Assembly (NCBI GenBank): GCA_033065855.1 | Contig: JAVXUO010000974.1 | Coordinates: forward strand, 124,001 to 188,000 | Length of the DNA: 64,000 bases | Reading direction: 5' to 3' | From: Escallonia rubra | Taxonomy: Eukaryota > Streptophyta > Magnoliopsida > Escalloniales > Escalloniaceae | In this document: piece after piece, positions 23,266 through 34,048 of the stretch | Layout: every line of letters begins with the position of its first letter | How positions within the stretch are numbered: position 1 is the first letter of the stretch | Made by a program: the position numbers and the translations under genes | Notes under the pieces: model-generated | The model's input: only the letters and a program-made list of their open reading frames with translations | Told to the model about the DNA's origin: nothing | Databases searched by the model: none

Positions 23266-23594
23266 TGTTGATATATGTCTTGTATTTATGTCCCATATCC
23301 GTTACTCAAAGAAGGTTGCAACTTGACCCTTAGTATATAAGACATCTTGTCCCACGTTGGTTATCAAAGAGAAGATCACTGCTTATCTCTAGGTATATGT
23401 AAGTTGTCTTGTATTGTGTTTAAGGACAAGAGAGAAGAGTCCTTCTTTGAGTAGGAAAACAATTGAGAGATACACGTGAGGGAGTGTTGTAAATCTGACT
23501 TGTGCAAAGTAGATTTGAGTTCTCTCAGTTTTCTTGTGTTCTCTTGTTTGGTTATCTTATTCTATACATATTTATCTAGAGCGATTTTGTAACA
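23266..23594 (+). repeat. Copia 3' LTR
   Basis: 329 bp, about 13 substitutions from the 5' LTR by hand count, no indel. It ends GATTTTGTAACA. Confidence 0.92.
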
Positions 23595-24480
23595 TATATA
23601 CTTCAATCAAAGTGGCGTGTTATACTTTTGATAGTAGCGTATAATCTTCAGTTATCTTTACTTTGATCACCCAATATAAAGCTTTAGAGCTTAGCTAACA
23701 TGATTGAAATAATTCTTGAGAAATAGATTTTAAAAAGTTCAAATCAAGAAGAAAGACCGCTAGATTTGCAGAGACGAAAGGGCATCTAGTCCTTGGTAAT
23801 TGAAACTTATAATTCCTCCTAAGATTTGTAAAATTCAGTCCAAAGATTTCACCTTCCGGGTACATGTTGACATCAGTGAGTAGCTTAAGTACTCTGCAGA
23901 AAACATCGACTCCTCGTGATAGACCAGTGACCATCTAAGCTGCCATCAAAATAGCAGTCTCTGTCCTGAAACCCAAAATTTCTCATTAACACACGATAGA
24001 GCAGAATAATATTTTGTGACAGGAAAGTGATGAGGGAAGATGATGAGATCAAAAATGTTTTGAGAATATGAAAGTGAATCTATTTAGCATGCATGGATTA
24101 AGAGTATCTAATGATATTTATGATATTTAATTTTAAACCCAGTATCTACAAGATTTAGATGCTATTGTATAGCTAACTACAATAAATAAGTCCAAACATA
24201 ATAAATAATTGGAACAAAACTTGAAATCATTAACCATGACCATCTCTTTCTAATCCCTTAATCACAATCCAAGTAGATATCCCCAAAGCAAAATAAGAAG
24301 AAAAACAATTCAAAAGTTTATCAATTGACATTTCAAATTTACATAACATAGGAGAAATTGGAGTACCAATCTTAGATATCAGAGGAGAAAGTGGTGAGTG
24401 GGGCTTTCATCCTTCCACCAAAGATGAAAGATCAACCAAGAAGAGTAGCAGTACTAAGAAGGCTAGGGTGAATACTATTG
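23595..24480. other. Interior of putative CACTA element, possible captured exon
   Basis: On the minus strand TTTGGGTTTCAG ends at about 23968, an acceptor-like site. From there an open stretch runs to 23695 with LSRGVDVFCRVLKLLTDVNM, containing one in-frame stop (TAG at 23936). It reads like a gene fragment, but I cannot assign it. The remainder is AT-rich without features. Confidence 0.3.
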
Positions 24481-24527
24481 TCGGTGGGGGTTTCACTTCT
24501 CTCTCGCACCAGATGTTCCTAGTGGTG

Positions 24528-24700
24528 GATCTACTAGTCGACTTCGCTGCAGTCTCACAAGTCACATCAGATCTATGCAGTGGTAGATCTACTGGCGTCG
24601 TTGCTACACTCTCACAAGTCACACCAGATCTATGCGGTGGTGGATCTACTGGTCGTTGTCGCTGTATTCTCACAAGTCACACCAGACATAGGCGATGGTG
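24528..24700. repeat. 57-58 bp tandem repeat, three units
   Basis: Units start GATCTACT at 24528, 24586 and 24643, with a further start at 24701. Each contains CTCACAAGTCACA(T/C)CAGA and a G(C/G)GGTGGT-type end. A degenerate unit precedes at about 24480. Lengths that are not multiples of three argue against coding. Confidence 0.8.
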
Positions 24701-24889
24701 GATCTGTAGTAGAGGATAATGGGAGATCCATCTAAAGTTGTGGATTTAGGTAGAACAAGAATAATTCAAACAAAGCAAAAGTAAGGGCGATGTGGAAATT
24801 TGGGAATTGATCTTTACGCAATGTCGAAGATATGCATCATGCCTAATTAATTGGGTTGGCCAGTCACCTTTTAGGATCACATACATTAA

Positions 24890-25065
24890 TGAAGTCAAAA
24901 GTTGGTCAATAATTGCTCACCTTTGTTGACAAAATTTAGAATTCATTAAAAACATTTGACCTCTTATGACCAGCCTTATATTCTTTAAGAAATAGCTATA
25001 TTTCTTAACGAACATAGGGTTTGTCGAGAAAAATTTTGTCGTTAAATCACATTTTTCTTTTAGTG
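24890..25065. mobile_element. CACTA transposon terminus (right-type end)
   Basis: Ends ATTTTTCTTTTAGTG at 25065, which reads CACTAAAAGAAAAAT in reverse. Before it are TTTGTCG, TTAACGAAC and CTTATGACC repeats, related to those at 17083-17330. It could pair with that degenerate region or with the end at 3517. Confidence 0.55.
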
Positions 25066-25176
25066 TGTCTCACTAGATAGGCAGCGTTTCATGACGTCGG
25101 CGATCTTCAATTGGTGGCAACGGCATCGGATCCAGATTCTGGTGAAGACATTGTGTAGTGAGATCTTGTTAATGAG

Positions 25177-25497
25177 TTAAGGATACAACTTGAGGAAGTG
25201 CCCCAACAAAATGGTGATATACAGAAAGCGATACACGAACTTCAAGTGATTGTTTCATACAATACGACTGGGTTTAATTCTCAAACATGGTTGGGAAATG
25301 GGAAGGAAGTTAGCAGTGTGGGGGCGTGTCACGAGCACACGGTTGACAGGATAATAGAGGTTGTTCATGACCGAGGAATGGCTATCAAAAGGCATAACGT
25401 GCATGGTATGGAGCACGTGGATGACCACTTGTCGAGGCCTAGTGAATTTCAACCTTTTTCCATGAGGAAAGAAAGTGAGTTTCATCTTTATCCTTAG
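25177..25497 (+). pseudogene. Orphan coding-like fragment, unidentified
   Basis: An open frame reading ELRIQLEEVPQQNGDIQKAI and on to HGMEHVDDHLSRPSEF, ending at 25497. There is no ATG at its start and stops lie just upstream. Amino-acid composition looks protein-like (amphipathic start, mixed residues), but I recognise no family. It could be an exon, a decayed retroelement piece or chance. Confidence 0.2.
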
Positions 25498-25871
25498 TCA
25501 ATTCAAAAAAATACAAAATCATGATCAGAGAACTATGAATTCTACGGTCAATCTGATAATAATTCGACCAAATCTTTTACAAATGTGGCTAGATCTAATT
25601 GTGACTTTGCAATATAAAATAAACTGGACTTGTTTTCCACTCCCAAGAAATTAATTAACTCAAAGGTGTTACATATACACAAGAAGATACCGAAGGGGAA
25701 TGAAAGGTGTGGCAGAATGGCATTGTTGCCTATGTTCTTGGAGCATTACCTGCATTTCACGTCATGAAGGACCTGTTGAGTATTATGATACACATATATT
25801 TATTAAAAAATATTGTGAGTGTTATCAATTATTTATTTCCCACATAAAATAACATAAGACAAGTAATTGGC
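25498..25871. other. Intergenic, no gene seen
   Basis: AT-rich, no motif supported. Confidence 0.5.
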
Positions 25872-25879
25872 CTTTGGAC

Positions 25880-26616
25880 CATAGTTATCAATACCGTACC
25901 GGTACCGGCCGGTACGTACCGTTTTTGCCTTTTACTGGTACGGTATCCCTTAAATTTTGTACCGGTCAAAATACCGCTCTGTACCGGTTGTACTGGCCGG
26001 TACAGGTGATACCAACCGAAACCTACGTACCGGCTGAGATATTGTGTTTTGTACCAGTTTCTTAAAAAATATAAAAGCAACAAATTTTGTTAGAAATTTT
26101 GTAAATTGACCATATAAAGACTAAATAGAAAAATACTCTAAGTTCTATTAAAGTAATCAAAGTCTTTGTAGCCTCTTACTCATAAAATTCATTACAATTT
26201 GTAAAATATTTCCTGATAAGTTTTTAATCTTCACTTATCTTTGATTTACTTCATACCTGCAAACTTTGATCATATTCTTTTATCTATATGATTTACTACT
26301 TTACACGCATCCGCTCGCCCACACACATGCCCACACACAAAAATAACTTATTCTTGAACCCAAAGACATTATTATTGAACAAACTAACTTATTTGAAAAC
26401 TATGATAAATCAAGCTCTATAGGTTAAACAATTTATTTTAGAGGAGCTGTAAGTAAAAAAAATATATGTAATTATTTTTAGTTCGTCAATGAATAAATAA
26501 TACAAATAGATATTGTTGATGAAAATTTTTAGACGGTACCGAAACGGTACCGGTACGGGTACGTACCATTTCACGGAGAAAACGGTACGCACTCCGGTAC
26601 GGTATTCATAACTATG
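25880..26616. mobile_element. hAT-type MITE with GGTAC palindromes
   Basis: Starts CATAGTTATCAATACCGTAC and ends GGTACGGTATTCATAACTATG-like, an inverted repeat of about 23 bp with one mismatch near the end. The 8-bp sequence CTTTGGAC flanks it exactly (25872-25879 and 26617-26624), as expected for hAT elements. The first 170 bp and last 90 bp are dense in GGTACC / GGTACG / CCGGTAC palindromes. No transposase is present. One C shared between TSD and end leaves a one-base border ambiguity. Confidence 0.85.
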
Positions 26617-26624
26617 CTTTGGAC

Positions 26625-26968
26625 CTTTACTACTCTAACCATTAGTAATTGCCGGCGTGGTCGCGAGTGTGCATATCCATATCCATGTACACATTAAAAG
26701 GTAAACATTGTTCAGATGGAATTTTTTTCAAGAGAAAAATATAAATGGAAACAAAGACAAACTGGCAACACTTCCTCCCTCTTTCCCACCTCCACTTTCT
26801 CTCTATAAATTGCCCAGAGCTTTGAAGGGTCTTTTACTGCATCATTCCTTATATGCATCTCTTCAACCTCAAGGCTCCGCTGTCCTCTTGACTTTCCTGG
26901 TTTTGCTTATACGCTAGTGATAAAATATCTACTAAAGCCTATGGTAGCCGCATCTTGAAACTTCTTTT
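26625..26968. other. Intergenic, no gene seen
   Basis: Contains CTCTCTATAAATTGCC at about 26810, a TATA-like motif without a supported gene downstream. Confidence 0.4.
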
Positions 26969-27103
26969 TGTAGACACCCTATTTTTATAGATATTTTTTA
27001 TTAAATAAATAATAGGCTTTATTATTAATTATAATGTCTTATTGAGTTAGGCTTTGTAATGTGACCTAGTTAATTAATTCAGTCTAGTCTAGTTTAATCA
27101 TCC

Positions 27104-27168
27104 AAGTCCAGTCTAGTTGCATGTCTAGTCTAAGTCCAGTCTAGTTGCATGTCTAGTCTAAGTCCAGT
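27104..27168. repeat. 28-bp tandem repeat, 2.3 units
   Basis: AAGTCCAGTCTAGTTGCATG plus TCTAGTCT repeats exactly from 27104 and 27132, with a partial third unit at 27160. Confidence 0.85.
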
Positions 27169-27550
27169 ATGTCAGTCCGGTCCAACTGCATTAGTCCAGC
27201 CAACTTGTGTCAGGTTCAGTCAAAGGTCTAGATTATTCTAATATGTAGTTTTTCCAGATGACTTGGAAAAATAATCCATGAATTATCCTTAATAGAGAGA
27301 TCAAATCAATTTTTTTGGGGTCAGGAAACGACTTAACCCGAATCTGGTACATCTCAATTACGATTTCTGAGATAATCACCGAAAGTAAGGGCAGATAATG
27401 CCTCGAAATTTGGGAAAATTATTTTTAAGTTATTGGGTGAACCGCCGGTTAGTTGACTTTTGTCAATATGTGATTTTATCACTTATTCTGACTTATCTCC
27501 AGCCTTGTAGATTGGCATTGCCCATCTTATCAGATTATACGACACTCAGC

Positions 27551-27559
27551 ACTATAAAA
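27551..27559 (+). promoter_or_regulatory. TATA box in the possible LTR
   Basis: ACTATAAAA followed by GGGG, then a leader. This is the sequence style seen in the two gypsy LTR promoters of this window. Confidence 0.4.
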
Positions 27560-28420
27560 GGGGTCTTGGCTCTTACTTTTAGAGGTCTAAGTCTGAAAAC
27601 TCTAAGAGCTTATTCTCTTTAGAGCTTGTGTGCCATTTCTTTGTAAAGTGACATAATATCTCTCTCGAGAAGCCTAGCCATTCAAACCACCTTTAAAACG
27701 CCTCTTTCCTCTCTATGTCGTGGATCACATGGAGAACATCCCCATGTCACCAAGACAAGCTACATCGCAAGGTAATCTTAAATAGATTTTCTAGGGTAAA
27801 AAATCATATAGATCATCTCCCCTCCCCGTGATCACTTTTCATTTCAAAAACAAGAAGAAGAGTCTTTTTGCCTTTTCTTTTTCCAAAGTCTAGGTCCAAA
27901 ATGTAGATTAGTCCCTATAGGACCAGAGTCGAACTACGGCATCTTTCAGTACGATTAGTCCAATGGGATACCTAGGCAATTCGACCCCTGCTGTCGAGTC
28001 AAGCCAAAAATCTAAAAATTAACTTAGGGTTAGTCTTATCATGTTTTACATGCTATGTGGTTTCAAGGCCAAGATTCAATTAAAATGAAGTAGAGACCGA
28101 AAGGACGTGGCAGGTGTCTAACCCTTTCGTTGCGTAACTTAGTCCCTGAACCTCTTCTCTTGGTTCGACAGGCTAGTCGTCTTTCTTGGATGCGTTTTGA
28201 GTCATTTCTAGGGTTTTTCTTATTTTCCTCATACCTCTAATTAAATAAGAGGACTAGACTTGAAAAGTTGTTCTTGATTTTTTAGCCTTGTTGTACTTTT
28301 TTTTGTATTTTGTGGCATGTACAATATGAATAGGTGCAAGGATTGCAAAATTTAAAGACTTTGGACTCCTCTTCTTCTTGATTGATCTTGATTTGAGATC
28401 AAGAGGTGGCTAGGGTGTCA

Positions 28421-31015
28421 GTGTGGAGATTATGGGTTTATGGGTGAAAAAACGGACCGCATTTAACCTAGAACGCCAAATGTTGGATAATTGTTTGGTG
28501 TGGCATGAGGACTGGCTCTTTAATGCATACTCCCCCTCTACCTACTTGGGGACTAAGTTTGAGTCTCCTTCAACATGGGGTCTTATAATTCCCATTTTAG
28601 CAGCAAGCATAAGGGTGATGGCTAGTGCTCTGTATTTAGCTTGGTTAATGCAACATGCAAAATCTTGTTTGGATGAGAGGGATATAATGCCCATCTGGTT
28701 TAGCCAGTACAAAGTCGGCACCTCTCTATTGAGCGAAATGCTTTTTATACATCCCTAGATATGGAAAAGCCATCAAATTCTAATTCTAATTCCCATTCTA
28801 TAAGGGTTTCTATGGCGAGTATTTCGCTCCAAAGGTAAGGTGTCACAAAGTGGCCCGTGTCTACTATTTAGGAAGAAAGTAACTAAGCCTTTGAGAGCTT
28901 GGCTCTTGATTGCCTTATGGTTTGCCACTGTGATTCAAAACTTGGTCAACAGAAGGATTGATCAGCCTCTTTTGTCAGCATGTAGGGCATAGGGTCAGCT
29001 TTGGAAACTAGTAGGATGGGGGGTGCCAAGAAGTAATGTCGTAGATTTTCTATGGCGGCAAGGCTAGGCAATGTTACCCGAGTTAGTTATAGTTGGCCTG
29101 GGAACCCTCGACAAGTAGGCTAAGACAGTATATAAAGAGCTCTATACAATCAATTTCCTGAGCGATTAGAAACCCAACTGACTGTGGTGTTGATACGAGG
29201 TAGAGCAACATGGGCTCCTTTGATGGGGGCCATCATAGTGGTCGACTCTATGAAGACGTTTTTGTTTGTCAAAAGAGACTTCTTGCTCTAGGCCTCAATA
29301 GAAGGGACGACCCTTCTTGGTGAGATGATGGAAAGGTCCCAAGAGCTTAGCAAGCTTCATGATGAAATATCGAAGGTAAAAAACCTTATTGATGAAGGAC
29401 TTTAACTATTCGGGTTTCAAGGTGGCGCCATTTCTAGAATTGCTCTAGCCTTTGTTATGTCAAGATCCACACCGTGACGATGAACCACAAGAAATAAACA
29501 TGTGGAACACCAAAAACCTACCAATCTTGTATGCCTAGACTGTTGAGCTTGGCTACCATGACTAGTTGACGCTCTTGCAATGGGATACGTCGATGCTGAC
29601 AAGGATAAGCTTACATCTGTTGTCTTAAGTCTATGTTGCCACACTATCCCCCATCAAGTCTGGATTCTTTTAAAACATCCATCTTTCTAAAAACATTTTG
29701 CCATTAGAGTGGGGAACACCCTAAACACCCATTGAACCACGCTAATGCTTATGGCTAGACTTGATGTGCCACCTAAAAGAAGAATGCTACAAAATTATAA
29801 AGTCTCCCCCAGAAATCGGAAGTCATGACCTTCTCCATGCATCTATAGAAAACCGACAAGAGACAACATATTGCGAGTCTTTGTCATAACCAAACTATAA
29901 TCGTAGCGGTGCGGATTGTAGCTTTCGACCTTCAGTTTGGTGGCACCCATTTTGGAGGGCAAGTATCGGGCCTTACTGGCAATTTAGTTTTGATTGTGCC
30001 ATCATTTAGACTTCCCCCAAATAAGAAAAGCTACACCACTTATCAGGAAGAATCTCGACATTATGAAGTTGCTCATTACAAAACCTGTAGGGTTGAGGCT
30101 CAAGTCGAGCGAAGTCATTAATAACTTCTGCCAATCTTCTCATACATTGACCACCCATTTAACGTCTCATGCGACCATGGCTCCCTTCAAGAGGCAAAGT
30201 CCTTGGCGAGGATCCATGGAAGGGAAATGCTCATATAAGAAAGCTTGAACAATTGCACTAAGAAACCATACCTACCAATCAAAAGTTGAAAAGTCTCTTA
30301 CAAAATATTTTTAAGAGCGTATACACTAACCAAACAAAAATAGCTAGCTTAACTAAAGACTAGTATACAACAAGCAATTTGTTGTCGACACAAGGACCAT
30401 TAGCCGGTGAACCAAGAAACATGAATCAACACAAGAAGCGATTAGCTAAAAATTATCACCAAGCTTGGGACCAAGTTCGTAAAGAGTCACCATATATTCG
30501 GTTTCCACTAGCTTATTGAACGTAACATGATTCCAATAACTGTAGCTCCTCTTGTTTCCAAAATATGCAGCTGGCCAATAGTCCCAAACTAACTAGTGCT
30601 TTAATAACCTTCTTGTCTTTCTTTGAAGCGGGACTCAATGGGTACAAACCCCCAATTAGGGGCAAGTGTTAGCCAACATGTATCCTATATGTGTAAAGGT
30701 AAATTTTGGCTACACTTTTTAGTCGTCTTATTCCACCACAAGCACATAGTGTAAAAGCTTGATTTATATTTGCTTAAACTTACCTCAAATCAGGTTCCGT
30801 CTGTTGGTTTTTCTCCTTACTACCAATTTTTTAGTAAATGATGTAAACTCTACCAAAGACTGTTGTAACACAATGCTAAATGTTTTTTACACGCGTCAAC
30901 AATCAAAAGTGCTATAACGGACATAAAAGAGAAACCAACATAATCCGTTCAGAAGGTGATTGTTAAATTGCATAAGTTATAAGGCTAGTCATGTTGCCGA
31001 GCAAATTCGACTTTT
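28421..31015. other. Unrecognised decayed repetitive region
   Basis: Contains an open frame at 28423-28758 (+), 111 codons, starting MEIMGLWVKKRTAF. It continues in frame past stops to about 29100 with protein-like composition (for example FRKKVTKPLRAWLLIALWF near 28870). This suggests an old retroelement or gene relic, but no domain is recognisable. 29400-31015 holds only short frames. I see no terminal repeats. Confidence 0.3.
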
Positions 31016-31020
31016 CATAG
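31016..31020. repeat. Gypsy target-site duplication, left (CATAG)
   Basis: CATAG directly before the 5' LTR is repeated at 41384-41388 directly after the 3' LTR. Confidence 0.9.
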
Positions 31021-31455
31021 TGATATAGCTAAAAATACACTTCCAATCCATGGGTGACATGTGGCAGTTATGACATGTAATTCAGGCTGGTTTATTACTG
31101 ATTTGGCACTTGCCATATCAGTAACCAGACAGAATCCTAAAAGGACACTGGCTCTATCAGCTAAGATTGACATGTGATCATCTAGGATCCTAATTCGATT
31201 CTGATTAGAGTTTTGCAAGTCCTAATTCTACTAGGGTTCTCCTTCCCACTACTATATAAAGGGGTCTAACCCCTGGACAAGCTCACACACACACACACTG
31301 TGTACTATTGCTTTTCAGAGTTCTACATTGTTAGCCATCTTTGACTCAAGTATCGGAGCGTTCCCCCGCCGGAACCCCACCCGGCGGTCACTCCGTGTTC
31401 TCTTTTGCAGGCCTATTTTCTGGTGTGGTTCTCGATCCAGTTTTTAGCTACAACA
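31021..31455 (+). repeat. Gypsy 5' LTR
   Basis: 435 bp, TGATATAGC...TACAACA. TATA box at 31252-31260 (CTATATAAA). A short CA run follows it, and GC-rich GCGTTCCCCCGCCGG lies near the end. Confidence 0.92.
31252..31260 (+). promoter_or_regulatory. 5' LTR TATA box
   Basis: CTATATAAA followed by GGGGTC, the likely start-site context for the element RNA. Confidence 0.75.
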
Positions 31456-31458
31456 AAT

Positions 31459-31475
31459 TGGCGCCATCCGTGAGA
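31459..31475 (+). promoter_or_regulatory. Gypsy primer-binding site
   Basis: TGGCGCCATCCGTGAGA lies three bases after the LTR. TGGCGCC is the 3'-end complement of the tRNA primers used by Tat/Athila elements (Asp- or Arg-type). Confidence 0.75.
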
Positions 31476-31489
31476 CCACGACAGGGAAC

Positions 31490-33064
31490 ATGGCCAATCA
31501 TTCTTCTTCTAATGACTCTTCACACAGTCATTCTTAGAACCGTCGCGCACCGACTAACAGCTCTCATCGACCTGGTCATTCTCATGACCAACACTCGACC
31601 CCTTTGCGCCGTCGTCGCGCCCGTTCTTTTGAAGATGTCTACGTTAACATAACATCTGCTACTCCCGAATCAGAAACCAGACCTCGGAGAAACTGATTTC
31701 CAACGTCTACTTTGAAGAACGGTGACCTTCGTCATCGCCTGAACCGTCAGCTATTCAAAACACCCCATGCCGACCTTACAAAAGAAATCCACGAACTAAA
31801 AGATGTCGTGAACACTCTTCAACGAAAGCTCGACATGGCGGTGGCTCCGCCGTCCACTCACCATTCTCATCTTGACCCCAGCGACCTTCGTCTCCGTCTC
31901 ACCTCCAGATCAAGCTACGGCCGCAAATACAGGTCAGCGGTCGATCCGACTTTCGATCCCAAAGAGAAGAGCGGAGAGCACATGACCAGGAGTGGATCAT
32001 GTTACCGTCGCGATCCATCAGTCAAAGACAGTACCAACTCATTTCCTAAACAGGTCGCCAGAGCCCCTCGGAGATCTATCCACAGAAAGAGGACGCCTGA
32101 GTTTTGTTCCCAAGAACGGGACTTCTGGAAGATGGTCCCTAGATATCATTCTCCAGAACGATCTCCCCTAAGGGAAGAATCTGGATATCCGTTATCCGAG
32201 GCCATCGAGAAGGCAAAGCTACCTCCCAATATTTGAATGCCTCAATGTGACCTCTACGACGGGACTAGAGATCCAGGAGAACATGTTTACCAGTTTAAAA
32301 CAAACATACTACTCCTCCAAGTCTCAGATGCTGTCATGTGTAGAGCCTTTCCTACCACTCTGAGGAAGGCTGCACGTGCATGGTTCAAATCTCTACAACC
32401 GAGATCCATCTACTCCTTCAGCCAATTATCGGATCTCTTTCAGAAACACTTTGTAAGCGATCGCTCCCGAAGGAAGAACTCGGTGAGTCTGCTAAACATT
32501 GTGCAAGAGAAAAATGAGTCTTTGGCATGCTTCCTCAGACGATTCAACGTAGCCACTTTGGAAATCGATAACTTGGACGAATCTATGAAGTATATTGCCT
32601 TCCTCCGAGGCCTTCGACCAACATCCAAGTTTGCGTTCTCTGTTAACAAAAGTCCTCCAGGTAATATGAAAGCCCTTCTCGAGAAGGCTAACAAATATAT
32701 TCAAGCTGAAGAATACTTGGAGACACACAAAGGACGACGTGGAGAAGGGAAGGAAGAACAGAAGAAACGATCTCGAGAGTTAACCCCTCAAGGAGGAAAG
32801 TCAGCAAAATGTTCTAAGCATGATGAACGGCGTCCTAAAGACCCGTTTGCCTTGGAAAATATGACACCCCTCAATGCCAAACCATCCCAGATACTTCACG
32901 AGATCAAAGATAATAAAGCTATCCAGTGGCTAGACAAAATAAGATCTCGACCGAATAAAAGGAACAAAGATTTATGGTGTCACTTTCATAACGATCATGG
33001 CCATACAACTGACAATTACGGGTCACTCAAACGAGCAATCGAGGCCCTTATCAAGCGTGGCTAA
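31490..33064 (+). pseudogene. Gypsy gag
   Basis: One frame from ATG at 31490 with in-frame stops at 31535, 31694, 32234 and 33062. The first part is serine/arginine rich and disordered. About residues 90-115 form a possible coiled coil (LTKEIHELKDVVNTLQRKL). The retrotransposon Gag domain follows from 32237 (ARAWFKSLQPRSIYSF, VQEKNESLACFLRRF, ALLEKANKYI). Near the C-terminus is a knuckle-like C-X2-H-X4-H motif (CHFHNDHGH) whose last expected cysteine is tyrosine. Gag would coat the RNA genome. Most stops sit where one C-to-T change from a Gln or Arg codon would make them. Confidence 0.9.
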
Positions 33065-34048
33065 TTGAGAAAGTTTGTAGCTCATAAAGAAGGACGACAA
33101 CAGACACCTCTGGCCATGGAAGAAAGAGAAGATCGGGAAGAGAATGCGGGTACGATCAACACCATATCTGGGGGATTAGCCGCAGGAGGTTCATCAGGAC
33201 ATGCTCGAAATGCATACGCCAGAGAAGTGTGCATAATGAGCCAACCCCCAAATAAGAAACATAAAACTGTGCCCGTAGCCACGATCACCTTTTCTGATGA
33301 ACATTCAAAAGATGTAAAGACTCTTCATGATGACCCGTTAGTCATCACGATCAAAGCTGGGAACTTCGAGGTAAAGCGTGTTTTGGTTGATAACGGGAGT
33401 TCCGCAGAAGTTTTATTTTACGATGCGTTCAAGAAGATGAACATTCCAACGGACCGTCTTCGAAATATAGATACACCGTTGTATGGATTCTCCAATCATC
33501 CAGTTGCAGTCGAAGGTATTATCGCACTCCCAGTTGCGATCGGCACACCTCCGACACAAGCCAACTTCATGCTCGATTTCGTGGTGGTAAAGGTCCCCTC
33601 TGCATACAACGCCGTATTAGGACGACCAACACTCAATCGATTAGAGGCTGTGGTATCGACTTACCACCTCAAGATGAAGTTCCCCACAGAACACGGGATT
33701 GGAGAGGTGAAAGGAGACCAGACTACAGCTCGTCAGTGCTATGTGACTTCATGCCGGTCGAAGAACAAGGAAGCACTCATTATTGAAGACCTCCGGGAAG
33801 AGACACAGATACAAAAAGGAGAACCAGTTGAAGATCTTGTAAGCATTGAAGTATATCCCGGAGAAGAAAACAAGACAGTTCGGATATGTTCGAATCTTAA
33901 TGAAGACACCAAGCTCGAGCTGGTGAACCTATTGAGAACCTATGCGGATGTCTTTGCATGGACAGCCGCAGACATGCCTGGAATTGATCCCGAGGTCATT
34001 ACCCACAGGCTAAATGTTGATCCATCCAAAAAATCTGTCAAGCATTAA
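33065..34048 (+). pseudogene. Gypsy protease and start of RT region
   Basis: In the gag frame. VKRVLVDNGSSAEVLFYDAF around 33372-33430 is the retropepsin active site in the D-N-G-S form frequent in this clade. VVVKVPSAYNAVLGRPTLN is the conserved second part of the protease fold. The end (FAWTAADMPGIDPEVITHRL) is the linker that precedes RT in Tat elements. A stop at 34046 separates it from the RT. It is 327 codons with no internal stop. Confidence 0.9.

Larger units (their letters stand above)
19432..23594 (+). mobile_element. Decayed Ty1/copia retrotransposon, Tork/Tnt1-like
   Basis: Two 329-bp LTRs (19432-19760 and 23266-23594), each TGTTGATATA...GTAACA, enclose gag, protease, integrase, a shortened RT and RNase H in copia order. 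Hand comparison of the LTRs gives about 13 differences (roughly 4%), so the insertion is fairly recent but not young. The coding region is broken by a stop and frameshift after gag, a deletion across the integrase/RT junction, and further stops. Several catalytic residues are altered. The 5 bp flanking the element do not match (TTAGC versus TATAT), so no TSD is seen. Confidence 0.93.
26969..28420 (+). mobile_element. Possible solo LTR
   Basis: Starts TGTAGACACCCTATTTT, a common opening of plant gypsy LTRs, and a candidate end GGGTGTCA lies at 28420. In between are a TATA box with plant-LTR spacing (CACTATAAAAGGGG around 27550) and AGTCTAGT-rich repeats. The 5-bp flanks (CTTTT and GTGTG) do not match and no primer-binding site follows, so borders are tentative. 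Confidence 0.35.

Noticed and set aside
24480-24719. Open frames on both strands across the 57-58 bp repeat
   Set aside because: The repeat period is not a multiple of three and the peptides do not repeat in phase; no domain.
26810-26830. TATA-like CTCTCTATAAATTGCC motif
   Set aside because: No coding region follows within a plausible distance.
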